A stretch of 47,659 nt of DNA from Streptomyces sp. JJ36 (GTDB lineage: Bacteria > Actinomycetota > Actinomycetes > Streptomycetales > Streptomycetaceae): positions 1 to 47,659 of the forward strand of contig NZ_JACYHE010000044.1 in NCBI RefSeq assembly GCF_021696945.1, written 5' to 3'. Shown here one piece after another: positions 7,607 to 14,434 of the stretch. Made by a program: the position numbers and the translations under genes. Position 1 is the first letter of the stretch. The number at the start of each line of letters is the position of its first letter. The notes under the pieces were generated by a model. It was not told the DNA's origin, ran no database searches, and saw nothing but the letters and a program-made list of their open reading frames with translations.

Positions 7607-8422
7607 TCACCTGACCTCGGGGGAGACACCGGCGCTGGCGTAGAGCGCCGGATCGAACGGAGAGGGCCCGCCGCAGGTGACGAACCGCCGGGCGCCGGGG
7701 CCGGTGTGCGGGTTGCGGGCGCCGTGCAGCACGCCTGGAGCGGCGTACAGGATGTCGCCCGCCGTCACGTCGATCCAGCGGTCCCGCAGATACATCTGGC
7801 CGGTGCCCTCGAAGGCGATGAACGCCTCGTCACTGTGCGGGTGCAGGTGGACGTTGAAGGTCTCGCCGGGCTGCTGGATGCCGCAGTGGAGGCAGAGCTG
7901 CGCGCTGCCGGTGCCCGGCCAGAAGACGAAGTTCATGGTCGCGCGGTCGGCGTCCGGCGTCACCTGGCCGGTCCCGCCGAAGCCGGTGAGCTGCGTGGTG
8001 TCGTCCCACAGCGAGGAGAAGAGGACGGGGTCGGCTCCGGCCGTACGCCCGGGAGCCGGCGGCGTCCGCCACACGTAGGCCGTCATGCCGCCGCCGTCCG
8101 CGGTCAGCACCAGGGGCCGCCCCGTCGGGGCGTACACGGCGTCGCCCCGGCCGACCGCCCGGGAGGCAGCGCCGGCTGCTGCCGTGCCGCCGCCGGTGAA
8201 GACCACCGCGGTGTTCTCCTCCGCGGCGCTCGCCTCGGGGGTGAACGACTCGTGGGCCGCGATGCGGACGACGTGCAGGGTCACATGGGTCGCGCCGGTG
8301 GCCGGGCTCACCGGCGTCGCCACGGTGGTGCGGGTGTGCTGAGGGCCGTGCACCGGCTCTGACGTCAGCTCGGCCGCGCGGATGATGCGCGCGTCGGAGG
8401 GGGGTGCGGTGCTGGTCTGCAT
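7607..8422 (-). CDS. Bicupin protein
   Basis: 271 aa with two cupin barrels. The second is textbook: HLHPHSDEAFIAFEGTG supplies the metal ligands (HxH, Glu) and GDILYAAPGVLHGARN supplies the third His. The first barrel (residues ~35-115) has lost the ligand histidines and ends GDAVYAPTGRPLVL. Bicupins include quercetinase-like dioxygenases, isomerases and binding proteins, so the reaction cannot be deduced. The ATG at 8422 has GGGAG 10 bases upstream. It is the first gene of the second leftward unit, immediately past a strong hairpin, and its promoter should lie in 8423-8590. Confidence 0.8.
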   Translation of the reverse strand: MQTSTAPPSDARIIRAAELTSEPVHGPQHTRTTVATPVSPATGATHVTLHVVRIAAHESFTPEASAAEENTAVVFTGGGTAAAGAASRAVGRGDAVYAPTGRPLVLTADGGGMTAYVWRTPPAPGRTAGADPVLFSSLWDDTTQLTGFGGTGQVTPDADRATMNFVFWPGTGSAQLCLHCGIQQPGETFNVHLHPHSDEAFIAFEGTGQMYLRDRWIDVTAGDILYAAPGVLHGARNPHTGPGARRFVTCGGPSPFDPALYASAGVSPEVR

Positions 8423-8592
8423 GGTGATGGCTGCTCCCTGTGGCCTGGGGTGTTCGTGCGTGTCCCGGACAGCGTCGGGCGCCGCGTTCCCCCGCCGCTC
8501 CCAGCGCGGTCCTGTGGCCGCGGCCGGCAACGGGAGAGGGAGGGGAACGCCCGTACGCACCGCCCCCTCCCGGGTCCGTACGCACGCACGAC

Positions 8593-8652
8593 GGGCCGGG
8601 GGCCGGCCGCGGACCACCCCGTGGGGGGAGTCCCGCGGCCGGCCCCCGGCCC
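8593..8652 (-). terminator. 20-bp perfect stem downstream of the EamA gene
   Basis: Arms 8593-8612 and 8633-8652 are perfectly complementary and all G/C; the 20-base loop can itself pair (CCCC/GGGG). It begins about 50 bases past the exporter stop and before the bicupin start, so it most likely divides the leftward genes into two transcription units. Confidence 0.75.
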
Positions 8653-8702
8653 GCGGTGCCCGGCGATGCCGCCGGGCGGTACGTCCTCCTCGCCGCCGCC
8701 GG

Positions 8703-9659
8703 TCAGCAGGCCTTCTGCGCCACGGAACCGGCGGCCGGCTGCTGTTCCGGCGCCGGCGGCGCCACGGAGCCGCGCCTGGCCAGGGACGACAGCCGGCCCT
8801 CGGCCAGCGCCAGGGCCGCGATCACCAGCACACCGCCCACCGGCACGTTCCAGGCCACCGGTTCACCGAGCACGGCGGCGCCCACCGCGACGGAGAAGAC
8901 CGGGACCAGGTAGTTCACCCCGGAGGCCGTGGTCGGGCCGACGTCCGCGATCAGCCGGTTCAGCAGCGCGAAGGCGAGACCGGTGGAGGCGGCGCCGAGC
9001 ACGATCAGCGCCAGCACGGGCTTGACCGCGAGGTCGCCCGCAAGGGACCAGCCGGTGGTGAACGACGTCAGCACGCCGGTGAGCACCGCCGCGGAAGCCA
9101 GCTGACCACCCGTCACCGCCAGTGCGGGCAGCTTGTGCGGGGCGATGAAGCGGCGTACGTAGACGAAGCTCACCGCGTAGCTTGCGGCCGCCCCCACGCA
9201 GGCGAGCTGGCCGTTGAGGGAGCCGAAGCCGTCCGCCCGCCACGGGCCCACCACCAGCACCAGCCCCGCGAACCCGCCCAGCAGTCCGGTGACCTTACGG
9301 GTGGTCGGCTTCTCGTCGGACAGCGCGGCCGCGGCGATCCCCATGGTGACCAGCGGCGTGGCGCCCTGGATCACGCCGGCGATGCTGGCGGTCGTGTACT
9401 GCTCTCCGTAGGCGAACAGGAAGAACGGCAGCACGTTGCCGAACACGGACGCCACCGCCACATGGCCCCACACCCGGCGGGCCGGCGCCGCGATTCCCTT
9501 GAGCGCGAGGATGCCGAGGACCACGGCAGCGCCCACCAGCAGGCGGCCGAAGGCCAGTTGCAGCGGCTCGAAAGCCTCCAGGGACACCTTGATGAGCGCG
9601 AAACTGCATCCCCACAGGGCGGCCAGCAGGCCGAATCGGCCCCAGCTTGCGAGATTCAT
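8703..9659 (-). CDS. EamA/DMT-family transporter
   Basis: 318 aa, about ten hydrophobic segments in the EamA two-repeat arrangement, with signature ALWGCSFALIKVSLEAF at the N-terminus and VNYLVPVFSVAVGAAVLGEP in the second repeat. Family members export amino acids and related small metabolites (RhaT/YdcZ/EamA group). EamA of E. coli exports cysteine pathway metabolites, which fits the adjoining cysK- and cysE-like genes. The ATG at 9659 is preferred to a TTG 17 codons upstream because of the CAGGAG site 10 bases before it and the normal family start. It probably exports the product of this island. The C-terminal ~30 residues are a hydrophilic tail. Confidence 0.85.
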   Translation of the reverse strand: MNLASWGRFGLLAALWGCSFALIKVSLEAFEPLQLAFGRLLVGAAVVLGILALKGIAAPARRVWGHVAVASVFGNVLPFFLFAYGEQYTTASIAGVIQGATPLVTMGIAAAALSDEKPTTRKVTGLLGGFAGLVLVVGPWRADGFGSLNGQLACVGAAASYAVSFVYVRRFIAPHKLPALAVTGGQLASAAVLTGVLTSFTTGWSLAGDLAVKPVLALIVLGAASTGLAFALLNRLIADVGPTTASGVNYLVPVFSVAVGAAVLGEPVAWNVPVGGVLVIAALALAEGRLSSLARRGSVAPPAPEQQPAAGSVAQKAC

Positions 9660-9737
9660 GATGTACGGACTCCTGATCGTCTCTCGGGTCGGTTCGGTCT
9701 TCTCCGGCAACGCGCAGGGCGCCGCCGGTACTCCTCC

Positions 9738-10274
9738 TCAGGAGGCGTCCGCCGGCGCGGCAGGCCGGGCGGCGGGGGCCGCCCCATCCCCGGTGCCGTC
9801 CGGCACGGCGTGCTCCGGCGCCGCCACCTCGAACTGGTCGTACCGCTCCATGAGCGCGACCATCTCGGCCCGGGTGGGCGTTCTGCCGTCGGCCACCAGC
9901 CGGGCCAGGCCCTGGAAGTACCCCTCCCGGTTCTCGGCCGGGGTGAAGATGATGAGCATGTCGGCGGTCTCGTCGCCGTCGTTGCGGAACCCGTGCACGG
10001 CGTTCTCCGGGACGTGCAGGAAGTCCCCGGCCGACGCGGTGCGCCATCCGGTCCCGTCGTGCAGCGACACGGTGCCGGAGATGATGTAGAACGACTCGGC
10101 GATCCGCGTGTGGTAGTGCGGCGCGGCGCCCGTGGCGCCCGGCCGCATGCGGTGGTGGAAGATGCCGAGACGACCGTCGGTGGTCTGTGCCAGGGCGATG
10201 AACCGTGTCGTCGTCGTCTCGCCGATCTGGACTGTGACGGCGTCACCGAACGCCCTGAAGGCCGCCAGGCTCAC
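9738..10274 (-). CDS. Single-domain cupin protein
   Basis: 178 aa. The cupin motifs are APHYHTRIAESFYIISGTV (HxH plus Glu) and GDFLHVPENAVHGFRN. The C-terminal ~50 residues are a helical then Ala/Pro-rich tail. It resembles small quercetinase-like or isomerase cupins, and the substrate is not deducible. GTG at 10274 is taken as the start because an excellent GGAAGGAGGT site (10282-10291) lies 7 bases upstream; the earlier GTG at 10283 touches that site and cannot use it. It lies between the exporter and cysK-like genes on the same strand. Confidence 0.82.
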   Translation of the reverse strand: MSLAAFRAFGDAVTVQIGETTTTRFIALAQTTDGRLGIFHHRMRPGATGAAPHYHTRIAESFYIISGTVSLHDGTGWRTASAGDFLHVPENAVHGFRNDGDETADMLIIFTPAENREGYFQGLARLVADGRTPTRAEMVALMERYDQFEVAAPEHAVPDGTGDGAAPAARPAAPADAS

Positions 10275-10281
10275 GGCACAC

Positions 10282-10291
10282 ACCTCCTTCC
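10282..10291 (-). promoter_or_regulatory. Ribosome binding site deciding the cupin start
   Basis: GGAAGGAGGT on the minus strand, 7 bases before GTG 10274 and abutting GTG 10283, which is therefore rejected as the start. Confidence 0.8.
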
Positions 10292-10379
10292 CCGGAGTCC
10301 CCGGAGTCCCGGAACCCCCGCGTCCACCGGGCTTTCCCCGGTCCTCCCGGACGTCCTCGCGCGTGCGCGGCCGGCCCGC

Positions 10380-11396
10380 TCATGCGTCCCACATGCTCAG
10401 GTAGCGCTCACCGGTGTCGGGCAGCACCGTGACCACCGTCCGCCCGGCGTACTCGGGCCGCGACGCCACCACCGCGGCCGCGTGGACGGCCGCCCCCGCG
10501 GAGACGCCGGTGAACACGCCCTGCCCGCACGCCAGGTGACGGGCCGCCGACATGGCCTCCTCGTCCGTGACGGTCAGCACCTCGTCGATCAGCGAGACGT
10601 CCGTGGTCGGGGCGACGAACCCGCCGTTCAGCCCCGGGATCCGGTGTTGCCCGGCGTGCCCGCGGGAGAGCACCGGGGAGTTCTCCGGCTCCACGGCGAC
10701 CACCGTGACCGGCGCACCCGTCTCCCGCAGGTACCGCGCGATCCCGGTGAGTGTGCCGCCGGTGCCCACGCCGCACACCAGCGCGTCGGCCCGCCGGCCC
10801 ACCGCGCTCAGCGATGCCGCCAGTTCGGGTCCCGTCGTGGCGTAGTGCGCCGCCACGTTGTCCGGGTTCTCGTGCTGGCACGGGAACCAGGAGCCCGGCG
10901 TGGCGGCGTGGATCTCCTCCGCCTTCTCGATGGCGCCGGGATACCCCCGGTCGCTGGGGGTCTGTACCACCTCGGCGCCGAAGGCGCGGAGCATCCGGAC
11001 GCGTTCGGTGGTGGCGTTGTCCGGCAGCACGATCACACAGCGGTGGCCCCGGGAGGCCGCGAGGGCGGCCAGGGAGATGCCGGTGTTCCCCGACGTCGCC
11101 TCCACGATCGTCCCCCCGTCGCGGGGGAGCAGCCCGCGGTCCTCGGCGGACCGGAGCATGTACAGCGCGGCCCGGTCCTTGACACCGGACAGCGGATTGG
11201 CGGACTCCAGCTTGGCCAGCACCTCGGCGCCCGGGGCGAGCCCGGCCGGCCGGAGCCGTATCAGCGGCGTCCCGCCCACCAGATCCTCGATACGGTCGGC
11301 CACCGGCGGGGCCGGCACCGCGGCGGGCGGGGTACCGGCCGCCGGGTGGCGGTTACCGGGGTCCGCGGTACCGGAAGGGCTCTCGATCACATGCAT
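10380..11396 (-). CDS. cysK-like: Cysteine synthase-like PLP enzyme (beta-replacement)
   Basis: 338 aa, fold-type II PLP enzyme. After a ~30-residue disordered leader come VGGTPLIRL, the PLP lysine in LSGVKDRAALYML, the substrate loop TSGNTGISLAALAA, the phosphate-binding GVGTGGTLTGIARYL and a C-terminal PDTGERYLSMW. It should replace the acetoxy group of O-acetylserine with sulfide or another nucleophile. The start is ATG 11396 with GAGGA upstream. Its co-transcription with a serine acetyltransferase gene, 43 bases away, inside a biosynthetic island suggests a dedicated beta-substituted alanine, as in cycloserine or quisqualate-type pathways, rather than bulk cysteine supply. That role is inferred. 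Confidence 0.87.
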   Translation of the reverse strand: MHVIESPSGTADPGNRHPAAGTPPAAVPAPPVADRIEDLVGGTPLIRLRPAGLAPGAEVLAKLESANPLSGVKDRAALYMLRSAEDRGLLPRDGGTIVEATSGNTGISLAALAASRGHRCVIVLPDNATTERVRMLRAFGAEVVQTPSDRGYPGAIEKAEEIHAATPGSWFPCQHENPDNVAAHYATTGPELAASLSAVGRRADALVCGVGTGGTLTGIARYLRETGAPVTVVAVEPENSPVLSRGHAGQHRIPGLNGGFVAPTTDVSLIDEVLTVTDEEAMSAARHLACGQGVFTGVSAGAAVHAAAVVASRPEYAGRTVVTVLPDTGERYLSMWDA

Positions 11397-11439
11397 GGGA
11401 CTCGTCCTCACTGTCGAACGATGGGGGAGGGCCGCGGGG

Positions 11440-12174
11440 CTACCAGGAGCCGGCCGAGGCGATGGCGGAGAAGACGTCCTCCAGCGGTTCGGGCCGTTCC
11501 CCGACCCGCTTCACCACGGCGGTCGGCGCGAGCACCCGGGCTCCGGCCGGTACGTCCTTGTTGACCAGCGCCTGCGCACCGATGACCGCACCGTCGCCCA
11601 CGGTCACCGGCCCCAGTACCGTCGCGTTGGTGCCCAGGACCACGCCGCGTCCCACGACCGGGTGACGGCGCGCGCCCGCCGGCCGTGCGTTGTCGCTCCA
11701 CCAGCCGACGGCGCCGAGCGTGACCTGGTGATAGAGGGTCACGTCGTCGCCGACGACGGCGGTCTCGCCGATCACCACGGCGGCGCCGTGGTCGATGAAG
11801 GCCCGGCGGCCCAGCACGGCACCGGGATGGATCTCCACTGCCGTCGCCCGGCGGGCCGCGCGGGCCAGCAGCCTCGCCGTCAGGCGCCATCCCCGGCGGT
11901 GCAGCCGGTGTGCGGCCCGATGCGTCCACAGCGCGGCGAGCGCCGGGTGCCACACCGCCTCCCGGCGGCCGCGCACCGACGGGTCGCGTTCGGCGACCAC
12001 ACGCAGGTCCTCGCCCATGGTGCGCAGTACCCCCAGCACCCCGGGGCGCTCGGACGCCGGCCCGGGGGCGCCGTGGTCGGCGGCGGGCGCCAGGGCCCGC
12101 GGACCGCCGGGGCGCGTACGGGCACGGGACGGGGGCGGGGGCTGCGGCACGGGGGCCGCCGGCATGCTCTGCAT
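11440..12174 (-). CDS. cysE-like: Serine O-acetyltransferase
   Basis: 244 aa. The N-terminal ~50 residues are Pro/Arg-rich and unlike housekeeping CysE. A helical domain follows, then a left-handed beta-helix of hexapeptide repeats with the catalytic segment AFIDHGAAVVIGETAVVGDD and the turn VTLYHQVTLGAVGW. It makes O-acetyl-L-serine from serine and acetyl-CoA, the substrate of the adjacent cysK-like enzyme. ATG 12174 is chosen because it has GGAG 6 bases upstream; a TTG four codons earlier overlaps that site. It is the first gene of the leftward unit, so its promoter should lie in the 294-base gap shared with the divergent tautomerase. Confidence 0.88.
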   Translation of the reverse strand: MQSMPAAPVPQPPPPSRARTRPGGPRALAPAADHGAPGPASERPGVLGVLRTMGEDLRVVAERDPSVRGRREAVWHPALAALWTHRAAHRLHRRGWRLTARLLARAARRATAVEIHPGAVLGRRAFIDHGAAVVIGETAVVGDDVTLYHQVTLGAVGWWSDNARPAGARRHPVVGRGVVLGTNATVLGPVTVGDGAVIGAQALVNKDVPAGARVLAPTAVVKRVGERPEPLEDVFSAIASAGSW

Positions 12175-12468
12175 AGGGCGCTCCAAGGGAGGTGCGGGGA
12201 TCCGCCGGCGGCCGGGGGCGGCACCGGAACCGGCGGCCGGTCACGGGGCACACCCTGCCCGTGCCGCTTCCCGATCCCTTCCCGGCCGGTTCCCGGCCCC
12301 CGGCGGCCGGTCGTCCCGGCGGGCCCGGGAACGCCGCGGGACACCGACGGGAACGTGCCCGCGCACGCTCGGTGCAGGAGAACCGTCCGCGTGTGGCCGG
12401 GGAGGGGCGTCCGGTGCGGATGCTCCCGCGCCCGTGAGGCCCCGGCCCCGGCAGAGAGGAAGAACACC
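12175..12468. promoter_or_regulatory. Divergent promoter region of the biosynthetic island
   Basis: No gene is seen in these 294 bases. They separate the leftward cysE-like unit from the rightward tautomerase unit and should hold both promoters and the SARP sites. I could not pick out convincing -10/-35 hexamers or heptamer repeats by eye. Confidence 0.5.
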
Positions 12469-12801
12469 ATGCCCGTCATCACCGTCGACTGGTGGAAAGG
12501 CAACGGCCGGAGCAGGCGAGCGGAGCTGGTCGCCGACGTGACCTCGGTCGTCGCGCGGGTCGCCGGCTGCCCGGAGGAAGCCGTGACCGTCATCGTCCGG
12601 GACGTCGACCCCGGCCACTGGGGCAAGGGCGGAGCCCTCGCGGACACCTCGCGGCCGGAGAACGTCTCCGCAGACTCCGGAGCCCCTCGCTGCCCGGCCG
12701 GCACCGACCCGGGCGGCGCGGGGCCCGTCTCCGGCCCGGAGCCGGGGCCGGTGGGCACCGCCCCGGCCGCCGCGTCCGCCGCGTCCGGGACCGGCACGTG
12801 A
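12469..12801 (+). CDS. 4-oxalocrotonate tautomerase family protein with a C-terminal tail
   Basis: 110 aa. The first ~60 residues are a 4-OT domain: MPVITVDWWKGNGRSRRAEL places the catalytic Pro right after Met, and VTVIVRDVDPGHWGKGG closes the domain. The remaining ~50 residues are Pro/Gly/Ala-rich with no family signature. Tautomerases of this type shift enol/keto or double-bond positions in small acids. ATG 12469 has AGAGGAAG upstream. Its TGA overlaps the GTG of the ATP-grasp gene (GTGA), indicating translational coupling and a joint role. Confidence 0.85.
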   Translation: MPVITVDWWKGNGRSRRAELVADVTSVVARVAGCPEEAVTVIVRDVDPGHWGKGGALADTSRPENVSADSGAPRCPAGTDPGGAGPVSGPEPGPVGTAPAAASAASGTGT

Positions 12802-14117
12802 CGCGGGGCACCGACCGCAGCGGCCCGCTGCCCGGCCGCCGGGACCCCCGAAGAGTCCTGCTGGTCGGTGCCGCACCGAGCCTCGCCCGGAAGGCGGCCC
12901 GGGCGGGGTTCTCGGTGTGGACGCTGCACGATTCCGGCGGCCGGACGCCCCGGCCCGCCGCGGGGACGCCCGGCCCCGCGGAATCCTCCGCCTCGGCGGA
13001 CTTCGCGGACCGGGCGGCGCTGCGCGAGCGGATCGCCGCCACGGCGGTCCGCAACGACATCGGCTGGCTGCTCGCCTTCGGCGCTGCCGGCGCGCTCCCC
13101 GCCGTCCTGGAGACGGCGGACCGCTTCGGCCTCAGCCCCAGCCCTGCCGAAGCGGCACTGCTGCTGGCCGACCCCGCCGCGACCCGGGCGGTGCTGAACC
13201 GGAGCCGTCACACCCACGTCCCCTCGGCCGTCGTCGACTCCTTCGCGCGGCTGCCGGAGGCCGTCGCCCGGGTCGGTCCGCCCGCACTGGTCCGCCGGCT
13301 CCGCCCCGCGGCCCGGTGCCCCGGCACCCCGGTGTCCGCTGCCGGGGCGGACGGCGGCAGACCCGCGGACGCACCGGCGGTCCCGCCGGGAGAGGACGGG
13401 CCGTACCTGGTCGAACGTTCCCTGGAGGGACCGGTGGTGGCCGCCGAGACGCTGACGGTGCACGGCATGCACCGGGTCCTCGGGATCGCCGCGCTGCGCT
13501 GGGGCGGCCCCGCCGGGCGGGACGTCCTCTTCCCCGCCCCTCTCGCCGCGCGGGTCCAGGGCGAGGTGCGGGCCGCCGTGACCGAACTGCTCGACCTGGC
13601 GGGACTGGAGTTCGGACTGACCCGCGTCCCGGTGGTGCTGACGGCCGGCGGGCCTCGTATCGCCGGCTGCCGGCGGCTGGACGAGGAGCCGGTCGGCCGG
13701 CTGATCGAGCTGGCCACCGGCACGGACCCGGAGGCGGAACTCTTCCGTGCCCTGTCCGGGCAACGGGTCGCCACGCCCAGGCCCCACCGGTACGCGTGCG
13801 CGGCCCCGTTCCGGCTCCCCGCCGGACGCCTCCGGTCGGCGCCGGACCTCACGGAGGTCTCGGCGCTGCCGGGAGTGCACCGGGTGCACTTCCCCTACGC
13901 GGTGGGCGACGAGCTCCCCGGCCCGGACGGGGAGTCCTGCGGGCACGTGCTGGTCACCGCCGGCTCCGTCGAGGAGGCCGCCCGCCGGGCCGACGCCGCG
14001 CGGCGGCTGACGCACGTCGACGTCGAACCCGGCGCCCTCCTCGCTCCGGCCACGGCGGGAGACCCGCCCTGCCTGCGCCTTCCCGCTCCGTCACCCGGCG
14101 GCGGGAACGGGCGGTAG
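12798..14117 (+). CDS. Degenerate ATP-grasp-like protein
   Basis: 439 aa. The layout is that of BLS/ATP-grasp carboxylate-amine ligases: an N-terminal Rossmann-like region (RVLLVGAAPSLARKAARAGF, then FGLSPSP), a central ATP-grasp part (YLVERSLEGPVVAAETLTVHG) and a C-terminal part (RLIELATGTDP). Key positions look altered. The strand that normally carries an ATP-binding Lys reads PALVRRLRP, the HxE segment reads EFGLTRV, and the metal-binding E.N.R segment reads RIAGCRRLDEEP. It may therefore be a non-catalytic or re-purposed relative. The start is GTG 12798, overlapping the tautomerase stop. Alignment was by eye only, so the missing residues need checking. Confidence 0.7.
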   Translation: MTRGTDRSGPLPGRRDPRRVLLVGAAPSLARKAARAGFSVWTLHDSGGRTPRPAAGTPGPAESSASADFADRAALRERIAATAVRNDIGWLLAFGAAGALPAVLETADRFGLSPSPAEAALLLADPAATRAVLNRSRHTHVPSAVVDSFARLPEAVARVGPPALVRRLRPAARCPGTPVSAAGADGGRPADAPAVPPGEDGPYLVERSLEGPVVAAETLTVHGMHRVLGIAALRWGGPAGRDVLFPAPLAARVQGEVRAAVTELLDLAGLEFGLTRVPVVLTAGGPRIAGCRRLDEEPVGRLIELATGTDPEAELFRALSGQRVATPRPHRYACAAPFRLPAGRLRSAPDLTEVSALPGVHRVHFPYAVGDELPGPDGESCGHVLVTAGSVEEAARRADAARRLTHVDVEPGALLAPATAGDPPCLRLPAPSPGGGNGR

Positions 14118-14191
14118 CGAGACCGGAACACTGCGGGAAGCCGCCCCGGCAGCCTTCCAGATGTCAGCAACCCCCGACCGAAGGCGGACTC

Positions 14192-14356
14192 ATGAAGCGC
14201 ACGCTCGCCGGACTCGCAGGCTTCGCCGCGGCCCTCGCCCTCACCCTCGCGGCCGGCTCCGCCCTCCCGGCGGCACCTGCGGACGGCACGGCCCCGGAGC
14301 ACTCCGGCCGGGTGGTCCTGGCCTCCGACGAGGGCCCCAACACGCCGCAGCCCTGA
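14192..14356 (+). CDS. 54-aa secreted peptide
   Basis: The peptide has a KR pair at residues 2-3, a long Ala/Leu/Gly hydrophobic core to about residue 25, a likely cleavage near ALPAAPADG, and a mature part of ~25-30 residues ending LASDEGPNTPQP. The ATG at 14192 is preceded by AAGGCGG. It lies 74 bases after the ATP-grasp gene on the same strand and just before a strong terminator, so it is probably the last gene of that unit. No family is recognised. It might be an exported signal, a precursor or an accessory peptide. A ribosomal natural-product precursor cannot be excluded, but the Sec-type leader argues against it. Confidence 0.6.
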   Translation: MKRTLAGLAGFAAALALTLAAGSALPAAPADGTAPEHSGRVVLASDEGPNTPQP

Positions 14357-14375
14357 ACCGCACGCCGCCGGTCCG

Positions 14376-14408
14376 GAGGGCCCCGCACCGCCCCGGTGCG
14401 GGGCCCTC
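14376..14408. terminator. Strong bidirectional hairpin
   Basis: 14-bp perfect arms (14376-14389 and 14395-14408) with a 5-base loop GCCCC, lying between the end of the rightward peptide unit and the end of the leftward SARP gene. Confidence 0.8.
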
Positions 14409-14434
14409 GGCGTGCTCGCCCCCGGCCGGGCCGC

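Noticed and set aside
8382..11564. A 1060-codon open frame on the plus strand opposite the exporter, cupins and cysK-like gene
   Set aside because: Antisense shadow in GC-rich DNA: Arg/Gly/His-rich, no family features, and the minus strand holds genes with clear domains.
9738..14117. D-cycloserine-type cluster
   Set aside because: It shares CysK-like and ATP-grasp genes, but there is no arginase-like, heme-dependent hydroxylase, DapF-type racemase or homoserine acetyltransferase gene.
12798..14356. Graspetide (ATP-grasp modified RiPP) pair
   Set aside because: The ATP-grasp protein appears to have lost key residues and the peptide has a Sec leader, with no repeated Thr/Ser-Glu/Asp core typical of graspetides. 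Not excluded, but unsupported.
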